Below, piece after piece: positions 38,990 to 49,185 of a stretch of DNA of 64,000 nt. A model generated the notes under the pieces. It had not been told where the DNA came from, did no database searches, and saw nothing but the letters and a program-made list of their open reading frames with translations. The DNA is from Pseudomonas cichorii. Lineage in GTDB: Bacteria; Pseudomonadota; Gammaproteobacteria; Pseudomonadales; Pseudomonadaceae. Each line of letters opens with the position of its first letter. Within the stretch, counting starts at the first letter, position 1. The stretch lies in the NCBI RefSeq assembly GCF_018343775.1, contig NZ_CP074349.1:5694001-5758000 (forward strand), read 5' to 3'. Position numbers and translations under genes: made by a program.

Positions 38990-39847
38990 ATGCTCGCTCA
39001 ACAACGCATCGACTATGAATATCGCCCCATGACCGCCGACGATGTCGGTCATGCCCACACCCTGTCCCTTGACCTGAAGTGGCCGCACCGGCTGGAAGAC
39101 TGGGCCATGCTGCAACGTGTCGCCCAGGGCTTTGTGGCGATCCATAACGGCAGGCTGATCGGCAGCGCCTTTGCCTGCCATCAGGGCGACTTTTCAACCA
39201 TCGGGCTGGTGATTGTCAGCGACGACTATCAAGGCAAAGGCATCGGCCGCAAGCTGATGGAAATGGCCGTGGGCAGCGTCGCGCCACGTACCGCCGTCCT
39301 TAATGCCACGCTGGCAGGCGCGCCGCTGTACGCCAAGATGGGCTTCGTCGCTTTTGGCGAGATCGAGCAGCGTCAGGGCCAGGCGCAAGTGCCGTCCGCT
39401 ACAGCATTGAAAGCAGGCGAACACTGCCGCCCATTGACCGATACAGACCACCCGCGCGTGCTGGAACTGGCCAATGCCGGCAGCGGGCTGGATCGCACCG
39501 TCACCCTGGGCGATGTGCTCAACAATGTCGAACATGCCGTGGGTATCGAGCGTGACGGCCAGCTCAAGGCTTTCGCCATCATGCGACCTTTTGGTCGTGG
39601 CCTGTGCATCGGCCCGCTGGTTGCCGAAGACGTCGAGCAGGCCAAACACATGATCGAGCAACTGCTTGCCAAGGTGCCTTATGCCTTTGTACGCATCGAT
39701 ATCCCGGTGGACAGCGGCCTGCCGCAATGGCTGGAAGAAGCCGGCCTCAAGCGCGTGGACAGCGTGACCTGCATGAGCATGGGTCCCGTACCGCAGCCGT
39801 CCCGAGGCGTTCGTCAATTTGCCCTTATCACTCAGGCCATCGGCTAG
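38990..39847 (+). CDS. Tandem GNAT N-acetyltransferase
   Basis: A 285-residue protein with two GNAT folds. The first has the acetyl-CoA loop VSDDYQGKGIGRKLM at about residues 77-91; the second, C-terminal half lacks an obvious R/Q-x-x-G-x-G/A loop and may be structural. The start at 38990 is chosen for the GGAG before it. It is followed after 21 bp by the bicupin gene. N-acetylation of an amine intermediate is plausible but unproven. Confidence 0.78.
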   Translation: MLAQQRIDYEYRPMTADDVGHAHTLSLDLKWPHRLEDWAMLQRVAQGFVAIHNGRLIGSAFACHQGDFSTIGLVIVSDDYQGKGIGRKLMEMAVGSVAPRTAVLNATLAGAPLYAKMGFVAFGEIEQRQGQAQVPSATALKAGEHCRPLTDTDHPRVLELANAGSGLDRTVTLGDVLNNVEHAVGIERDGQLKAFAIMRPFGRGLCIGPLVAEDVEQAKHMIEQLLAKVPYAFVRIDIPVDSGLPQWLEEAGLKRVDSVTCMSMGPVPQPSRGVRQFALITQAIG

Positions 39848-39868
39848 ATTTCTGGAGATTCAGCGCAC

Positions 39869-40582
39869 ATGTCACACCCAACCGCCTTGTTGCTGGCCCA
39901 TGCCGATAACACCCCTGTCGACACCGAATTCACCTCCGGCCCGTTGAGCCCAAACGACCCGTTCGCCATCCAGCGCCGCATCGCCTTCATCGATGACCAG
40001 GGCATTGCTGCCGGCCTGGTAAACCTCGGCGAATCGTTAAGCGTGGAGCATTACCCCTACACCGAAATGCTGGTGGTACACCGTGGCGCAATCACTTTGC
40101 GCTCGGGGCAAACCAGCATCACCGTCAGCCCTGGAGAAAGCGCCGTGATCGGGCGCGGTACCGACCTGCACATTGAGGCACAACCACACAGCATCTGGGC
40201 CTTTTGCGCCGCAACCCAGGCGAGCGGCCCGGACAAGCCCGGCATCACCCTGATCGAGCGGTACGCCCCGCTCACGCCGTCATCGCCACCGGAAGCCGGC
40301 ATCCTGATCGGCACAGCCCCGCAATGTCGCAGCAACAACATCTTTGAAGATACCGCCAGTACCTTGCGCATCGGCGTCTGGGACTCGACCCCTTACGAAC
40401 GCTTCGCACGCCCGCACAAGATCCACGAACTGATGCACCTGATCGAAGGCAGCGTGGACCTGCAACTGGACAACGGCCCGACCCTGAGCGTAAAGCCGGG
40501 CGATACCGTATTCGTCGCCCAGGGCGCGCCGTGCAAATGGACGAGTACTGTGTATGTACGCAAGTTTTATGCAGTGACCTGA
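39869..40582 (+). CDS. Bicupin protein, possibly a metabolic enzyme of the island
   Basis: A 237-residue protein with two cupin halves. The second has the pattern KIHELMHLIEGSVDLQLDNG with metal-binding His and Glu, followed by VKPGDTVFVAQG. The first half (YPYTEMLVVHRGAITLRSG) is weaker. Cupins of this kind accompany amine and ureide catabolic genes. The stop is followed by a 10-bp stem-loop (40595-40604/40611-40620). Function unknown. Confidence 0.75.
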   Translation: MSHPTALLLAHADNTPVDTEFTSGPLSPNDPFAIQRRIAFIDDQGIAAGLVNLGESLSVEHYPYTEMLVVHRGAITLRSGQTSITVSPGESAVIGRGTDLHIEAQPHSIWAFCAATQASGPDKPGITLIERYAPLTPSSPPEAGILIGTAPQCRSNNIFEDTASTLRIGVWDSTPYERFARPHKIHELMHLIEGSVDLQLDNGPTLSVKPGDTVFVAQGAPCKWTSTVYVRKFYAVT

Positions 40583-40926
40583 CATTGAAAACAGGCGCTC
40601 TTCACTTTCTTGAAGGGCGCTGCAACACTTCTGAAACAAAAAGACTTATTACTTTATTTCTTCAGAAAATTATTTTATCGGCTACCGCTTTTGTATTGTC
40701 CATGATACAAACCCTGCCGTGGATAGAGTGATGCTGAGTATTCATATCAGTATCGGCACAGGGAAATGTGCATGTTTTATTGCCCGCTGGTTACCCCGCA
40801 CTCTTCTCGCCTCTGCATCCATACTTGTAACACCATGAAAACCCGGCATGACGGCGGGCCATCGCTTTATTTTCATACGCACCTACAACAAGAAGTTGAC
40901 ACTTTTACTCAAGGAGCTTTACTGCT
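40583..40926. other. AT-rich gap upstream of a secreted protein gene
   Basis: The 344 bp begin with the stem-loop behind the bicupin gene and are AT-rich after that. TTGTAT-N8-ATACAA at 40691-40710 is a perfect short dyad that could be an operator. AAGGAG stands before the ATG of the next gene. No other gene seen. Confidence 0.5.
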
Positions 40927-41373
40927 ATGAAACTTTCAAAACTGCTGTTGTCCTCTCTTGCACTGGCCACAATGGCTGTCGCTGCAACCGCACAGGCGGG
41001 TCCACCGGTTACTGTGACATTCAAGAACCTGGGAACCGAGCCTGCTGAATACAAGATCGTCACCACCAATGAAAGATCGACTCAGTTGAATGCAAAAGAC
41101 TCGATCCGCCCAGTGGTCCAGGCTGGCGACTCCAATACCTATGTTGTGCAAACCGCTTTGCCCGACTCAGGCTATGCCAGCGTTCGCTACACCATGGGAA
41201 CAAAGGTCTGTGTATTTTCAACGACCTTCATCAACGCCATTTCAACGGGCGGCGTGAAAGTCCCACGATGGACCCGCACAGCAACGCCTAGCGGCGGTGC
41301 CGTCTGCACAGCCACCTCAGGTGTCACCAACCTGTCCACCTACGCCTGGTCTGCCGAATTCACCATGAAATAA
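40927..41373 (+). CDS. Small secreted protein of unknown function
   Basis: A 148-residue protein with a clear Sec signal peptide (MKLSKLLLSSLALATMAV, cleavage near AQA) and a mature domain of about 124 residues rich in Thr, Val and Ser, predicted from its alternation to be mostly beta. Three cysteines are present in the mature part, in KVCVF and AVCTA, fewer if one is unpaired. A hairpin with an 11-bp stem (41383-41393/41399-41409) follows the stop. I do not recognise the family. It starts a run of three unknown genes. Confidence 0.7.
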   Translation: MKLSKLLLSSLALATMAVAATAQAGPPVTVTFKNLGTEPAEYKIVTTNERSTQLNAKDSIRPVVQAGDSNTYVVQTALPDSGYASVRYTMGTKVCVFSTTFINAISTGGVKVPRWTRTATPSGGAVCTATSGVTNLSTYAWSAEFTMK

Positions 41374-41382
41374 GGCTGTACA

Positions 41383-41409
41383 CGTGTGCATCAGTGCCTG
41401 ATGCACACG
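41383..41409 (+). terminator. Hairpin after the small secreted protein gene
   Basis: Perfect 11-bp stem with a 5-base loop, 10 bp after the stop codon. No T run follows, so it may be a Rho-dependent or stabilising structure. Confidence 0.5.
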
Positions 41410-41499
41410 CGCCGGCGATAAAAACTAAAGCTTGCGCCTCCCAGGCCGACACAATGACGATAGAACCACGGATAGGGCCCACGCTGCGAGGAAGCACAT

Positions 41500-42222
41500 A
41501 TGATCGATACCAACTCCATCTCGGCTTTTCTTGCCAGCAACACGATCAAGACCGTCGCCAAAACGGCTTCCGTGTCCCCTGTCACTGTCAACCCGAAAGA
41601 GCTGTCTTCAACCACGGCAAACACGGATACAGCAACACTCTCAACACTGGCCAAACAGCTGAATGACAGTGCCGCTCGCGCAGAGTCTCGCGACTCGACA
41701 CTGAGCAGCAAAGAGCTGGGAAAACTGGCCACCAGCATCATTTATAAAATTGCGGGCACCGAATACTACGAGAATCGGGAAATTCACGATGCCGAAGTTC
41801 CGGACACCGATGATCCCGAACTCCTGGAAAGAGCCAAACAGGCGACACAATTCAAAAACGGTACAGGCGCAAACCCTTTTGCCAGTTTGTCCCAGGATCA
41901 GTTGCGGTTAATCATCTACGATGAAAGCGGTGATTACACCATCAACGAACGAAATGCAGCCTTCTCCGAAAACTATGACCGCGAGGAACTATGGAGCCAG
42001 GCCATTGCAAAAAAATACGTAGATGAATACAACGAAACCGGCAAGAGCACCCACACGCTGATCGAAATGCTCGCGCATTACAACGACCTGCCGCCGATAG
42101 AAAAAGCACAATATCCAAGTAACTATGCGGCCAATCTGACATCGGGCGACAGTTCGGCTCTGGCTATTTTCAATAGCGGGAAGAACAGTGCAGCCAGCGC
42201 ATCGGACACTAAAGCAGTCTAA
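41500..42222 (+). CDS. Unknown protein, hydrophilic, 240 residues
   Basis: No signal peptide or membrane segment is seen. The first 60 residues are rich in Ser, Thr and Ala, like the unstructured start of some secreted or cytoplasmic effector-type proteins. A helical, acidic region (AEVPDTDDPELLERAKQAT) and the segment LRLIIYDESGDYTINERNAAF follow. GAGGA precedes the ATG. Lower G+C than neighbouring core genes. I recall similar unnamed proteins in Pseudomonas but no function. Confidence 0.68.
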   Translation: MIDTNSISAFLASNTIKTVAKTASVSPVTVNPKELSSTTANTDTATLSTLAKQLNDSAARAESRDSTLSSKELGKLATSIIYKIAGTEYYENREIHDAEVPDTDDPELLERAKQATQFKNGTGANPFASLSQDQLRLIIYDESGDYTINERNAAFSENYDREELWSQAIAKKYVDEYNETGKSTHTLIEMLAHYNDLPPIEKAQYPSNYAANLTSGDSSALAIFNSGKNSAASASDTKAV

Positions 42223-42350
42223 GCAGGCAATCATGCATACAGGCACATTGCCTGTACCGGTTTCATGTAATGAACGTTAGCTAACACTGGCAAACGGCAT
42301 CCATCCCGTTTACGCTCTCGACTCAGCGCACGGGACGCGCAACTCAGTGA

Positions 42351-43082
42351 ATGGATGCCATGCAAGACAAACGCAACTCATACGAGCACTTCAGTGCCGA
42401 TGAGGAAGACGCGACGCATTACGTGCGACGCCACCCATCGAACTTTTCGACGTTCTACCGCAACCTGTTGGCCTTGCTCATATTCATGGCCCTGAGCAGC
42501 TATGGCGTACTGTATTACAGCGGTGTCTTGCGGCTGATCGCGAACAATTCCGCCTCGCCCCCGATTCACAAGGTCACGCAGACTACTGCCTCTACCGCGC
42601 CCGCTCAAACCTCACAACGCCCTCAACCGCTGGCCGATTGCATAGGCCCGGACAATGTCATCGACGAAGCCGTTGCAACCTGCCGCTTTGGCCAATTCCC
42701 CCGGGCGACCCAAAACCATGAGGCCCAGGGCATGGTGTCCGACAGGTTCATGGCGCAATACATGGCCGACCAGCAAGCGCCACAAGCCGGACGCGCCAGC
42801 GTGGAAAGCGTCGAATGGGCGACTGTGAACCAATGGGATAAAAAGCGCACCTACCGGGCGGTCTGGAGCATCACCGACAACCGCATTGAAGGCAGCAGCG
42901 TCTGCACCAACTGGCCCAGAGGCTCGATCGAATACCGCGAATGCCGAAAAGGCGCGAAGGTGTATTTCAGAGAGCAATGCAAAAGCTGGAGCCGGCAATG
43001 GGACCGAAGCCATGCCGGCTCAAGCAAGGCTGCGCAGCAACGTTATTGCAGCGCAGGTGAAGGGTTCAATCCGTTGGGGTGA
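42351..43082 (+). CDS. Single-pass membrane protein of unknown function
   Basis: A 243-residue protein with a cytoplasmic N-terminus of about 35 residues, one membrane segment at about residues 38-62 (LLALLIFMALSSYGVLYYSG), a Pro/Thr-rich linker and a C-terminal domain with six cysteines (for example DCIGPDN, ATCRF, SVCTNW), probably periplasmic and disulfide-bonded. ATGs at 42351 and 42360 are both possible. Convergent with the hydrolase gene. Family not recognised. Confidence 0.66.
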   Translation: MDAMQDKRNSYEHFSADEEDATHYVRRHPSNFSTFYRNLLALLIFMALSSYGVLYYSGVLRLIANNSASPPIHKVTQTTASTAPAQTSQRPQPLADCIGPDNVIDEAVATCRFGQFPRATQNHEAQGMVSDRFMAQYMADQQAPQAGRASVESVEWATVNQWDKKRTYRAVWSITDNRIEGSSVCTNWPRGSIEYRECRKGAKVYFREQCKSWSRQWDRSHAGSSKAAQQRYCSAGEGFNPLG

Positions 43083-43101
43083 GCCCTGTTATTGCGGCGT
43101 G

Positions 43102-44142
43102 TCAGGCTTTCAGCTTTCGTGAAAGGAAATCGCGAATGTACCCGGCAACCTCCGGAGCGTGGGTTTCCAGAGCGAAGTGTCCTGCGTCCAGAAGATGAAC
43201 TTCGGCAGTCGGAATATCCTTACGATACGCCTCGGCTCCTGGCGGGATAAAGGCCGGATCATGCTTGCCCCAGACAGCCAGCAATGGCGGCTGGTGTTTG
43301 CGCAAATACTGCTGAAATGCCGGATAGGCTGCCACGTTGCTACGATAGTCGAGTATCAGATCGAGCTGAATCTCTTCCGCGCCCGGCCGCGCCATGTAAA
43401 GGATGTCCAGGTTATAGCCGTCCGGTGACAGTTTTCTCGGATCGGAGCCCGTTCCATATTGCCAGTCACGGATCGTTTCCGGCGATAACGAAGCACGGCA
43501 TGCCTCACGATTGGCCGCCGTCGGTTCGCGCCAATAGGATTGCCAAGCCCCCCATTGATCGCTGAAGCCTTCCATGTAGGCATTTCCGTTCTGACTGATG
43601 ATGGCCGTGACTTTTTCAGGATTGGCGACGGCAAGACGCAGGCCTGTGGGCGCGCCGTAATCGAAAATGTAGAGGCTGTATTTCTTCAGATCCAGAGCCT
43701 GGGTAAAGCCTTCGATTACCTTGTAGAGGTTTTCAAAGGTGTAATCAAACTGACCGCGCGGTGGTGCTTTGGTGTTACCGAAACCTGGCAGGTCTGGCGC
43801 GATCACGCGGTACTGACTTGCCAGCAACGGCATCAGGTTACGGAACATGTGGCTGGATGTCGGGAAGCCGTGCAACAGCAACAACACCGGCGCATCCTTG
43901 GGGCCGGCTTCGCGATAGAACACCTCGACCTCGCCAACCTTTTGTGTTTTGAACGTAATACGGAAGGCATCATCAACGGGCAAAGCGCTTTTTCTGGAAG
44001 CAGAACCTTGAGCGGTAGCTCCGGCAGCACCTGCCGCCGAAACGACAAGCGCCGAAGCAGCCCCCACTGCCGATGCCATGAGGATTTTGCGCCGGCTGAC
44101 ATCCAGCGTGTCACTGCCCGTCCGGGAGTTGGAATGGTTCAT
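43102..44142 (-). CDS. Tat-exported alpha/beta hydrolase, haloalkane dehalogenase/epoxide hydrolase-like
   Basis: A 346-residue hydrolase. The N-terminus has the twin-arginine motif SRRKILMAS and a hydrophobic Ala-rich stretch, so it is probably exported folded. The oxyanion motif LLHGFPTSSHMF is near residue 90. The nucleophile elbow is IFDYGAPTG, giving an aspartate nucleophile as in dehalogenases and epoxide hydrolases. The late acid lies in WGKHDPAF and the histidine in DAGHFALETH. Divergent from a LysR gene that probably controls it. Substrate unknown. Confidence 0.84.
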   Translation of the reverse strand: MNHSNSRTGSDTLDVSRRKILMASAVGAASALVVSAAGAAGATAQGSASRKSALPVDDAFRITFKTQKVGEVEVFYREAGPKDAPVLLLLHGFPTSSHMFRNLMPLLASQYRVIAPDLPGFGNTKAPPRGQFDYTFENLYKVIEGFTQALDLKKYSLYIFDYGAPTGLRLAVANPEKVTAIISQNGNAYMEGFSDQWGAWQSYWREPTAANREACRASLSPETIRDWQYGTGSDPRKLSPDGYNLDILYMARPGAEEIQLDLILDYRSNVAAYPAFQQYLRKHQPPLLAVWGKHDPAFIPPGAEAYRKDIPTAEVHLLDAGHFALETHAPEVAGYIRDFLSRKLKA

Positions 44143-44257
44143 GGTTAAACCTCAACAGAATGGAATTGAGGTCCATACTAGGCATTGCGTAATTCGCAGA
44201 GAATGACCACGTACGTCAATTCACTGTTGCAGAGACTGCAATACCGACAGGAAAACT

Positions 44258-45160
44258 ATGGACCGAATTCAGGAAATGACCCTTTTCTCCGCTGTGGCGG
44301 AGCAATCCAGCTTCGCCAGCGTGGCTCGCCATTTCGGTCTTTCTACCGCCACGGTGACTCGTGCAATCGCTCAACTGGAAAGCCGCCTGGGAGTTCTGCT
44401 GGTCGTGCGCACAACCCGCAGCCTGCGCCTTACGGAAGCAGGACAACGCTTTGCCACAGACTGCCGTCGGTTGCTTGCAGACCTCGATGAAGCGCAAAGC
44501 GCAGCGGCAGGTGTCCACACGACTCCCAGCGGTCTGCTGACGGTCACGGCACCGCAGATGTTTGGCGCGTTGCACGTCACGCCGGTGCTGACTCGCTTCC
44601 TTGACCAGCACCCCACCGTAGACATCCGCGCCATCCTGGTGGATCGAGTCGTCCACATGCTGGATGAAGGCGTCGACGTGGCCATACGAATCGGTGCCCT
44701 GCCCGATTCGTCACTGACCGCTATCCCCGTAGGCAGCGTGCGGCGCATGGTCTGTGCATCCACAGCCTATCTGTCGGCACATGGCACACCGCAACACCCG
44801 GACGATCTGCGGCGACATTCGACCATTTCAACATCCGCTTCCGAACGCCCACCCAAATGGGCTTTCCGGGTCGATGGGCGCGACCACTCAGTAGACGTCG
44901 GCTCAAGGCTGCACCTGACGTCCTTCAACGCAGCCATCAGCGCAATGATGCAGAACTGGGGGCTGACTCAGGTGCCGTCGTACCAGATACGCGAGTGTCT
45001 GCAGGATGGGAGCATCGAATGCGTGCTGGAAGCGTTTGAAATCGCCCCGGAACCCGTACACGTGGTCTATCTGGAAGGCCGTCGCGGCTCATCCAAAGTA
45101 CGCGCCTTCGTAGACTTCTGCGTCGAGGCTCTGAGGCAGGATCTGGGGTTTGAGCGCTGA
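44258..45160 (+). CDS. LysR-family transcriptional regulator
   Basis: A 300-residue LysR regulator. The N-terminal winged helix-turn-helix (FSAVAEQSSFASVARHFGLS, residues about 9-28, then TRAIAQLESRLG) binds DNA, and the rest is the effector-binding domain. The 115 bp shared with the divergent hydrolase gene should hold its operator. It is of the subgroup often annotated as DmlR-like. A REP pair follows. Confidence 0.9.
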   Translation: MDRIQEMTLFSAVAEQSSFASVARHFGLSTATVTRAIAQLESRLGVLLVVRTTRSLRLTEAGQRFATDCRRLLADLDEAQSAAAGVHTTPSGLLTVTAPQMFGALHVTPVLTRFLDQHPTVDIRAILVDRVVHMLDEGVDVAIRIGALPDSSLTAIPVGSVRRMVCASTAYLSAHGTPQHPDDLRRHSTISTSASERPPKWAFRVDGRDHSVDVGSRLHLTSFNAAISAMMQNWGLTQVPSYQIRECLQDGSIECVLEAFEIAPEPVHVVYLEGRRGSSKVRAFVDFCVEALRQDLGFER

Positions 45161-45164
45161 AGGG

Positions 45165-45229
45165 GTTCGCGACTGAAGTCGCTCCTACGAATTTTCGGCG
45201 GTTCGGTAGGAGCGAATTCATTCGCGAAC
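45165..45229. repeat. REP pair after the LysR gene
   Basis: Arms 45165-45188 and 45206-45229 are near-complementary (GTTCGCGACTGAAGTCGCTC... against GTAGGAGCGAATTCATTCGC...), with a 17-base spacer. Confidence 0.85.
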
Positions 45230-45232
45230 GCA

Positions 45233-45445
45233 TCAGACCCCAACCTCAATCTTTTCCAGAGATCGCTCGACCAGCGCATTGGCCATCTCCACCAGATAGA
45301 TCACCGAAAACGCCAGATCACGCTTCTGGCCGCTGAGCTGGTCACCGGTTTCATAGGCGGCGGCTGAGGCACTGCGCAAGAGGTCGGAAACCCGCAGGAG
45401 GGTTTCTTCGAGTTTGATGGGTGGATCGGGGGTTACTTTTAACAT
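45233..45445 (-). CDS. Small Pseudomonas-specific protein (DUF6124/DUF3077-like)
   Basis: A 70-residue protein starting MLKVTPDPP, followed by an amphipathic helical region (LLRVSDLLRSASAAAYETG) and LAFSVIYLVEMANALVERSL. The VTP-PP opening and helical body resemble the small multi-copy DUF6124/DUF3077 proteins of pseudomonads; this assignment is from memory of the family. GGGAGA precedes the ATG. It lies behind a hairpin-rich leader described separately. Function unknown. Confidence 0.7.
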   Translation of the reverse strand: MLKVTPDPPIKLEETLLRVSDLLRSASAAAYETGDQLSGQKRDLAFSVIYLVEMANALVERSLEKIEVGV

Positions 45446-45480
45446 GGACTTCTCCCTGCGATGAACGGGAGCCAGCTTTT

Positions 45481-45665
45481 GTCGTTCTCACACGACAAAG
45501 GGTGGCAGCTGTGTACAGGGTGAGAAACCGGTGCAGGGTAACCCGGCCAGACCGAAGTCTGCCCGTACACAGCCGCCATAGAGCACGCCGAAAGACGACG
45601 AACAATTGACTGCTCATTACCCAAACAAACGGGTTCTCACACCCGGTCGCTGATTTTGCAGCGAC
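45481..45665 (-). promoter_or_regulatory. Hairpin-rich leader of the small gene, possible cis-acting RNA
   Basis: Read on the minus strand the element has, in order: hairpin 45646-45665 (7-bp stem), hairpin 45631-45644 with loop GTGAGA, a long-range 9-bp pairing (45508-45516/45565-45573) enclosing a CAGAC-TTCG-GTCTG tetraloop hairpin (45548-45561), and hairpin 45481-45496, again with loop GTGAGA. The whole lies 36 bp before the start of the small gene. Two different stems presenting the same loop suggest an RNA that is recognised by a partner. Confidence 0.5.
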
Positions 45666-45782
45666 GGGACGCAGCCTAGTTCCCGGATCTGGCAGGCACA
45701 AGCGGGTTGGATTGTCAGGGAAGTTTCACGCAGAAGATACGGATGGGTCTTTCGGAATCGTCACATTTTTTGAGCCAACCCA

Positions 45783-45936
45783 CCGTGGGAGGGAGCGTGC
45801 TCGCGACGAGGCCGGTGAATTCAGCACACATTTCAGCACCCGAAAGATGGCTTCGCGGCTGAAGCCACGCCTACCGGTTTACGGTGATTCTGTGAATACT
45901 TTCATTGCCCAGTCGCGAGCACGCTCCCTCCCACGG
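45783..45936. repeat. Long REP-type inverted repeat
   Basis: Arms of 25 bases (45783-45807 and 45912-45936) are exact complements, starting CCGTGGGAGGGAGCGTGCTC, with about 104 bp between that contain another small REP-like hairpin. This is the second REP family of the window (GGGAGCGTGCTCGCGA type). Confidence 0.85.
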
Positions 45937-45959
45937 ACACTCGCTTCACCCAAATAAAA

Positions 45960-45979
45960 AACCGCCCCGAAGGGCGGTT
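45960..45979 (-). terminator. Rho-independent terminator of pckA
   Basis: Minus-strand stem AACCGCCC/GGGCGGTT with a TTCG loop, followed by a T-rich run, about 20 bp after the pckA stop. Confidence 0.93.
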
Positions 45980-45999
45980 CTCTGTGCAGCTAAACCGAA

Positions 46000-47631
<1,632 letters not shown>

Positions 47632-47723
47632 TTATGCCAGAAAAGCCCAAAAATGGTAGGACCCTCCTGTCAGAACCGCATTACAACCGCCCACACGATG
47701 TTCTGAGACAGTTTCTCTCGCGA

Positions 47724-48626
47724 TTAGTGGCGCGTGTCAGATGGAGAATCGACACCACCGCCAGCAAACAGCTGGGCGACGTCAGCGGCATCGAACAAAT
47801 AGCGCTCATTACAGAACTGGCAGTCGATCTCGATCGCGCCTGCATGCTCCTGAACCAGTTGCTGCGCATCCTCCAGACCCAGGCTGACCAGCGCATTGGC
47901 GGAACGCTCGCGCGAGCAACTGCACCGGAAGCAGATCGGCTGGATATCGAACAGGCGAACCGGGTCTTCGTGGTACAGGCGATGCAGGATGGTCTGGTTG
48001 TCCAGGCCCAGCAATTCCTCGGCCGACAGGGTGCTGGCCAGGGTGATGACATGTTCCCAACTGGCGTCGCGCTCTTCGGGGTCGGTGATCTGTGCCACGG
48101 GAAGCTGTTGCAACAATAGACCACGGGCGCGATGTCCGTCGGCCTTGAGCCAGAAGCGGGTGCCAAGCTGCTCGGACATCACGAAGTAGCTGGAGAGGCT
48201 TTCCGACAGGTCGACGCCGTCCAGAGCCACGATGCCCTGATAACGCTTGCCCTTCTTCGGGTCCACGGTCAGGGTCAGCGAACCTTCAGGCATCAGGTCT
48301 TGCAGGCCGGCGCCCGGAACGATCAGGGATTCGTCATAACGGGCAATGCCGCGCAATTCCCGCTCGCTGGAGCACTCGACCATCAGCAGCGGCACAGCGC
48401 CGCTGGAGCGCGCCTGCAGAATCAGCAGGCCGTCGAATTTCAGTGTACCTACCAGCAAGGCAGCAGCGGCCATCAGCTCGCCGAGCAGTTGCGCGACCGG
48501 CTCCGGGTAGGGGTGCTTGGCAAGCACTTCGGCGTAACTGCGCTCCAGCGCGACCAGCTCTCCACGAACGTCGCTTTCGTCAAAGATGAAGCGCTGGGTG
48601 AAGTCGATGTCCGGTAAATCATGCAT
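47724..48626 (-). CDS. hslO: Redox-regulated chaperone Hsp33
   Basis: Cytoplasmic holdase activated by oxidation; 300 residues. The zinc/redox switch has the four expected cysteines, CSC near residue 235 and CQFC near 268. The start at 48626 ([15 protein letters not shown]) is the family start; a frame from 48686 adds an unrelated N-terminus. It follows hslR on the same strand after about 150 bp, as in the pckA-hslO-hslR arrangement of pseudomonads. Confidence 0.93.
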   Translation of the reverse strand: MHDLPDIDFTQRFIFDESDVRGELVALERSYAEVLAKHPYPEPVAQLLGELMAAAALLVGTLKFDGLLILQARSSGAVPLLMVECSSERELRGIARYDESLIVPGAGLQDLMPEGSLTLTVDPKKGKRYQGIVALDGVDLSESLSSYFVMSEQLGTRFWLKADGHRARGLLLQQLPVAQITDPEERDASWEHVITLASTLSAEELLGLDNQTILHRLYHEDPVRLFDIQPICFRCSCSRERSANALVSLGLEDAQQLVQEHAGAIEIDCQFCNERYLFDAADVAQLFAGGGVDSPSDTRH

Positions 48627-48774
48627 AAGAAGAAGGTATCTGAAGGAATGACAATTGATGGCAGTGTCAGGCATCCATGGATGCACTCTGCCATACCGTT
48701 GCAGGACATTTTATGGGCTACGGAGCGCTCTTCCAAGCCGGATGGCGATTCGTGCTGATTACTGGCGCACAGTT

Positions 48775-49185
48775 TCAGTCGCCGTGATTGCTGCCGTGAA
48801 ACTCGAAAAGCTGGCGACGCTGCTTCTTGGTCGGTCGCCCGTCGGTGGTCACGCTCAGGTTGCCCGCCTTGCGTTGTGCGGCTGCGTGTTCACGTTTTGC
48901 GATGCTGTCGGGTGTTTCGCGATACAGGGTTTGTGCCTCGGGCGCGCCACGTCGCACGATGGACAACGCTTCAACCACGACCGTGCGCTCATCGAAACCG
49001 GTGCGCACCAGAATCTCGTCACCGATATGAGGCTCCTTGCCTGGCTTGCAACGCTCGCCACGACAATGCACCTTGCCGCTTTCTATAGCCGCCTTGGCCA
49101 ATGCACGGGTCTTGAAGAAACGCGCCGCCCATAGCCATTTGTCCAGACGAACCTTGTCATCGTCTTCTTCAGTCTTTTTCGCCAT
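48775..49185 (-). CDS. hslR: Ribosome-associated heat shock protein Hsp15
   Basis: Small S4-domain RNA-binding protein, 136 residues, that recycles stalled 50S subunits carrying peptidyl-tRNA. The S4 domain VRLDKWLWAARFFKTRALA is at residues 12-30, with a basic C-terminal tail (GRPTKKQRRQLFEF). Divergent from rimA. Confidence 0.93.
   Translation of the reverse strand: MAKKTEEDDDKVRLDKWLWAARFFKTRALAKAAIESGKVHCRGERCKPGKEPHIGDEILVRTGFDERTVVVEALSIVRRGAPEAQTLYRETPDSIAKREHAAAQRKAGNLSVTTDGRPTKKQRRQLFEFHGSNHGD

Larger units (their letters stand above)
45446..45999. other. Gap with structured leader, long REP palindrome and pckA terminator
   Basis: The 554 bp hold a hairpin-rich element (45481-45665), a long inverted repeat (45783-45936) and the pckA terminator (45960-45979). 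An open frame of 116 codons overlaps the leader on the minus strand but shows no protein-like features and is not called. Confidence 0.7.

Noticed and set aside
45351..45701. Minus-strand frame of 116 codons over the hairpin-rich leader
   Set aside because: It overlaps the small gene in another frame, has no ribosome binding site, and the sequence is better explained as a structured RNA or repeat.
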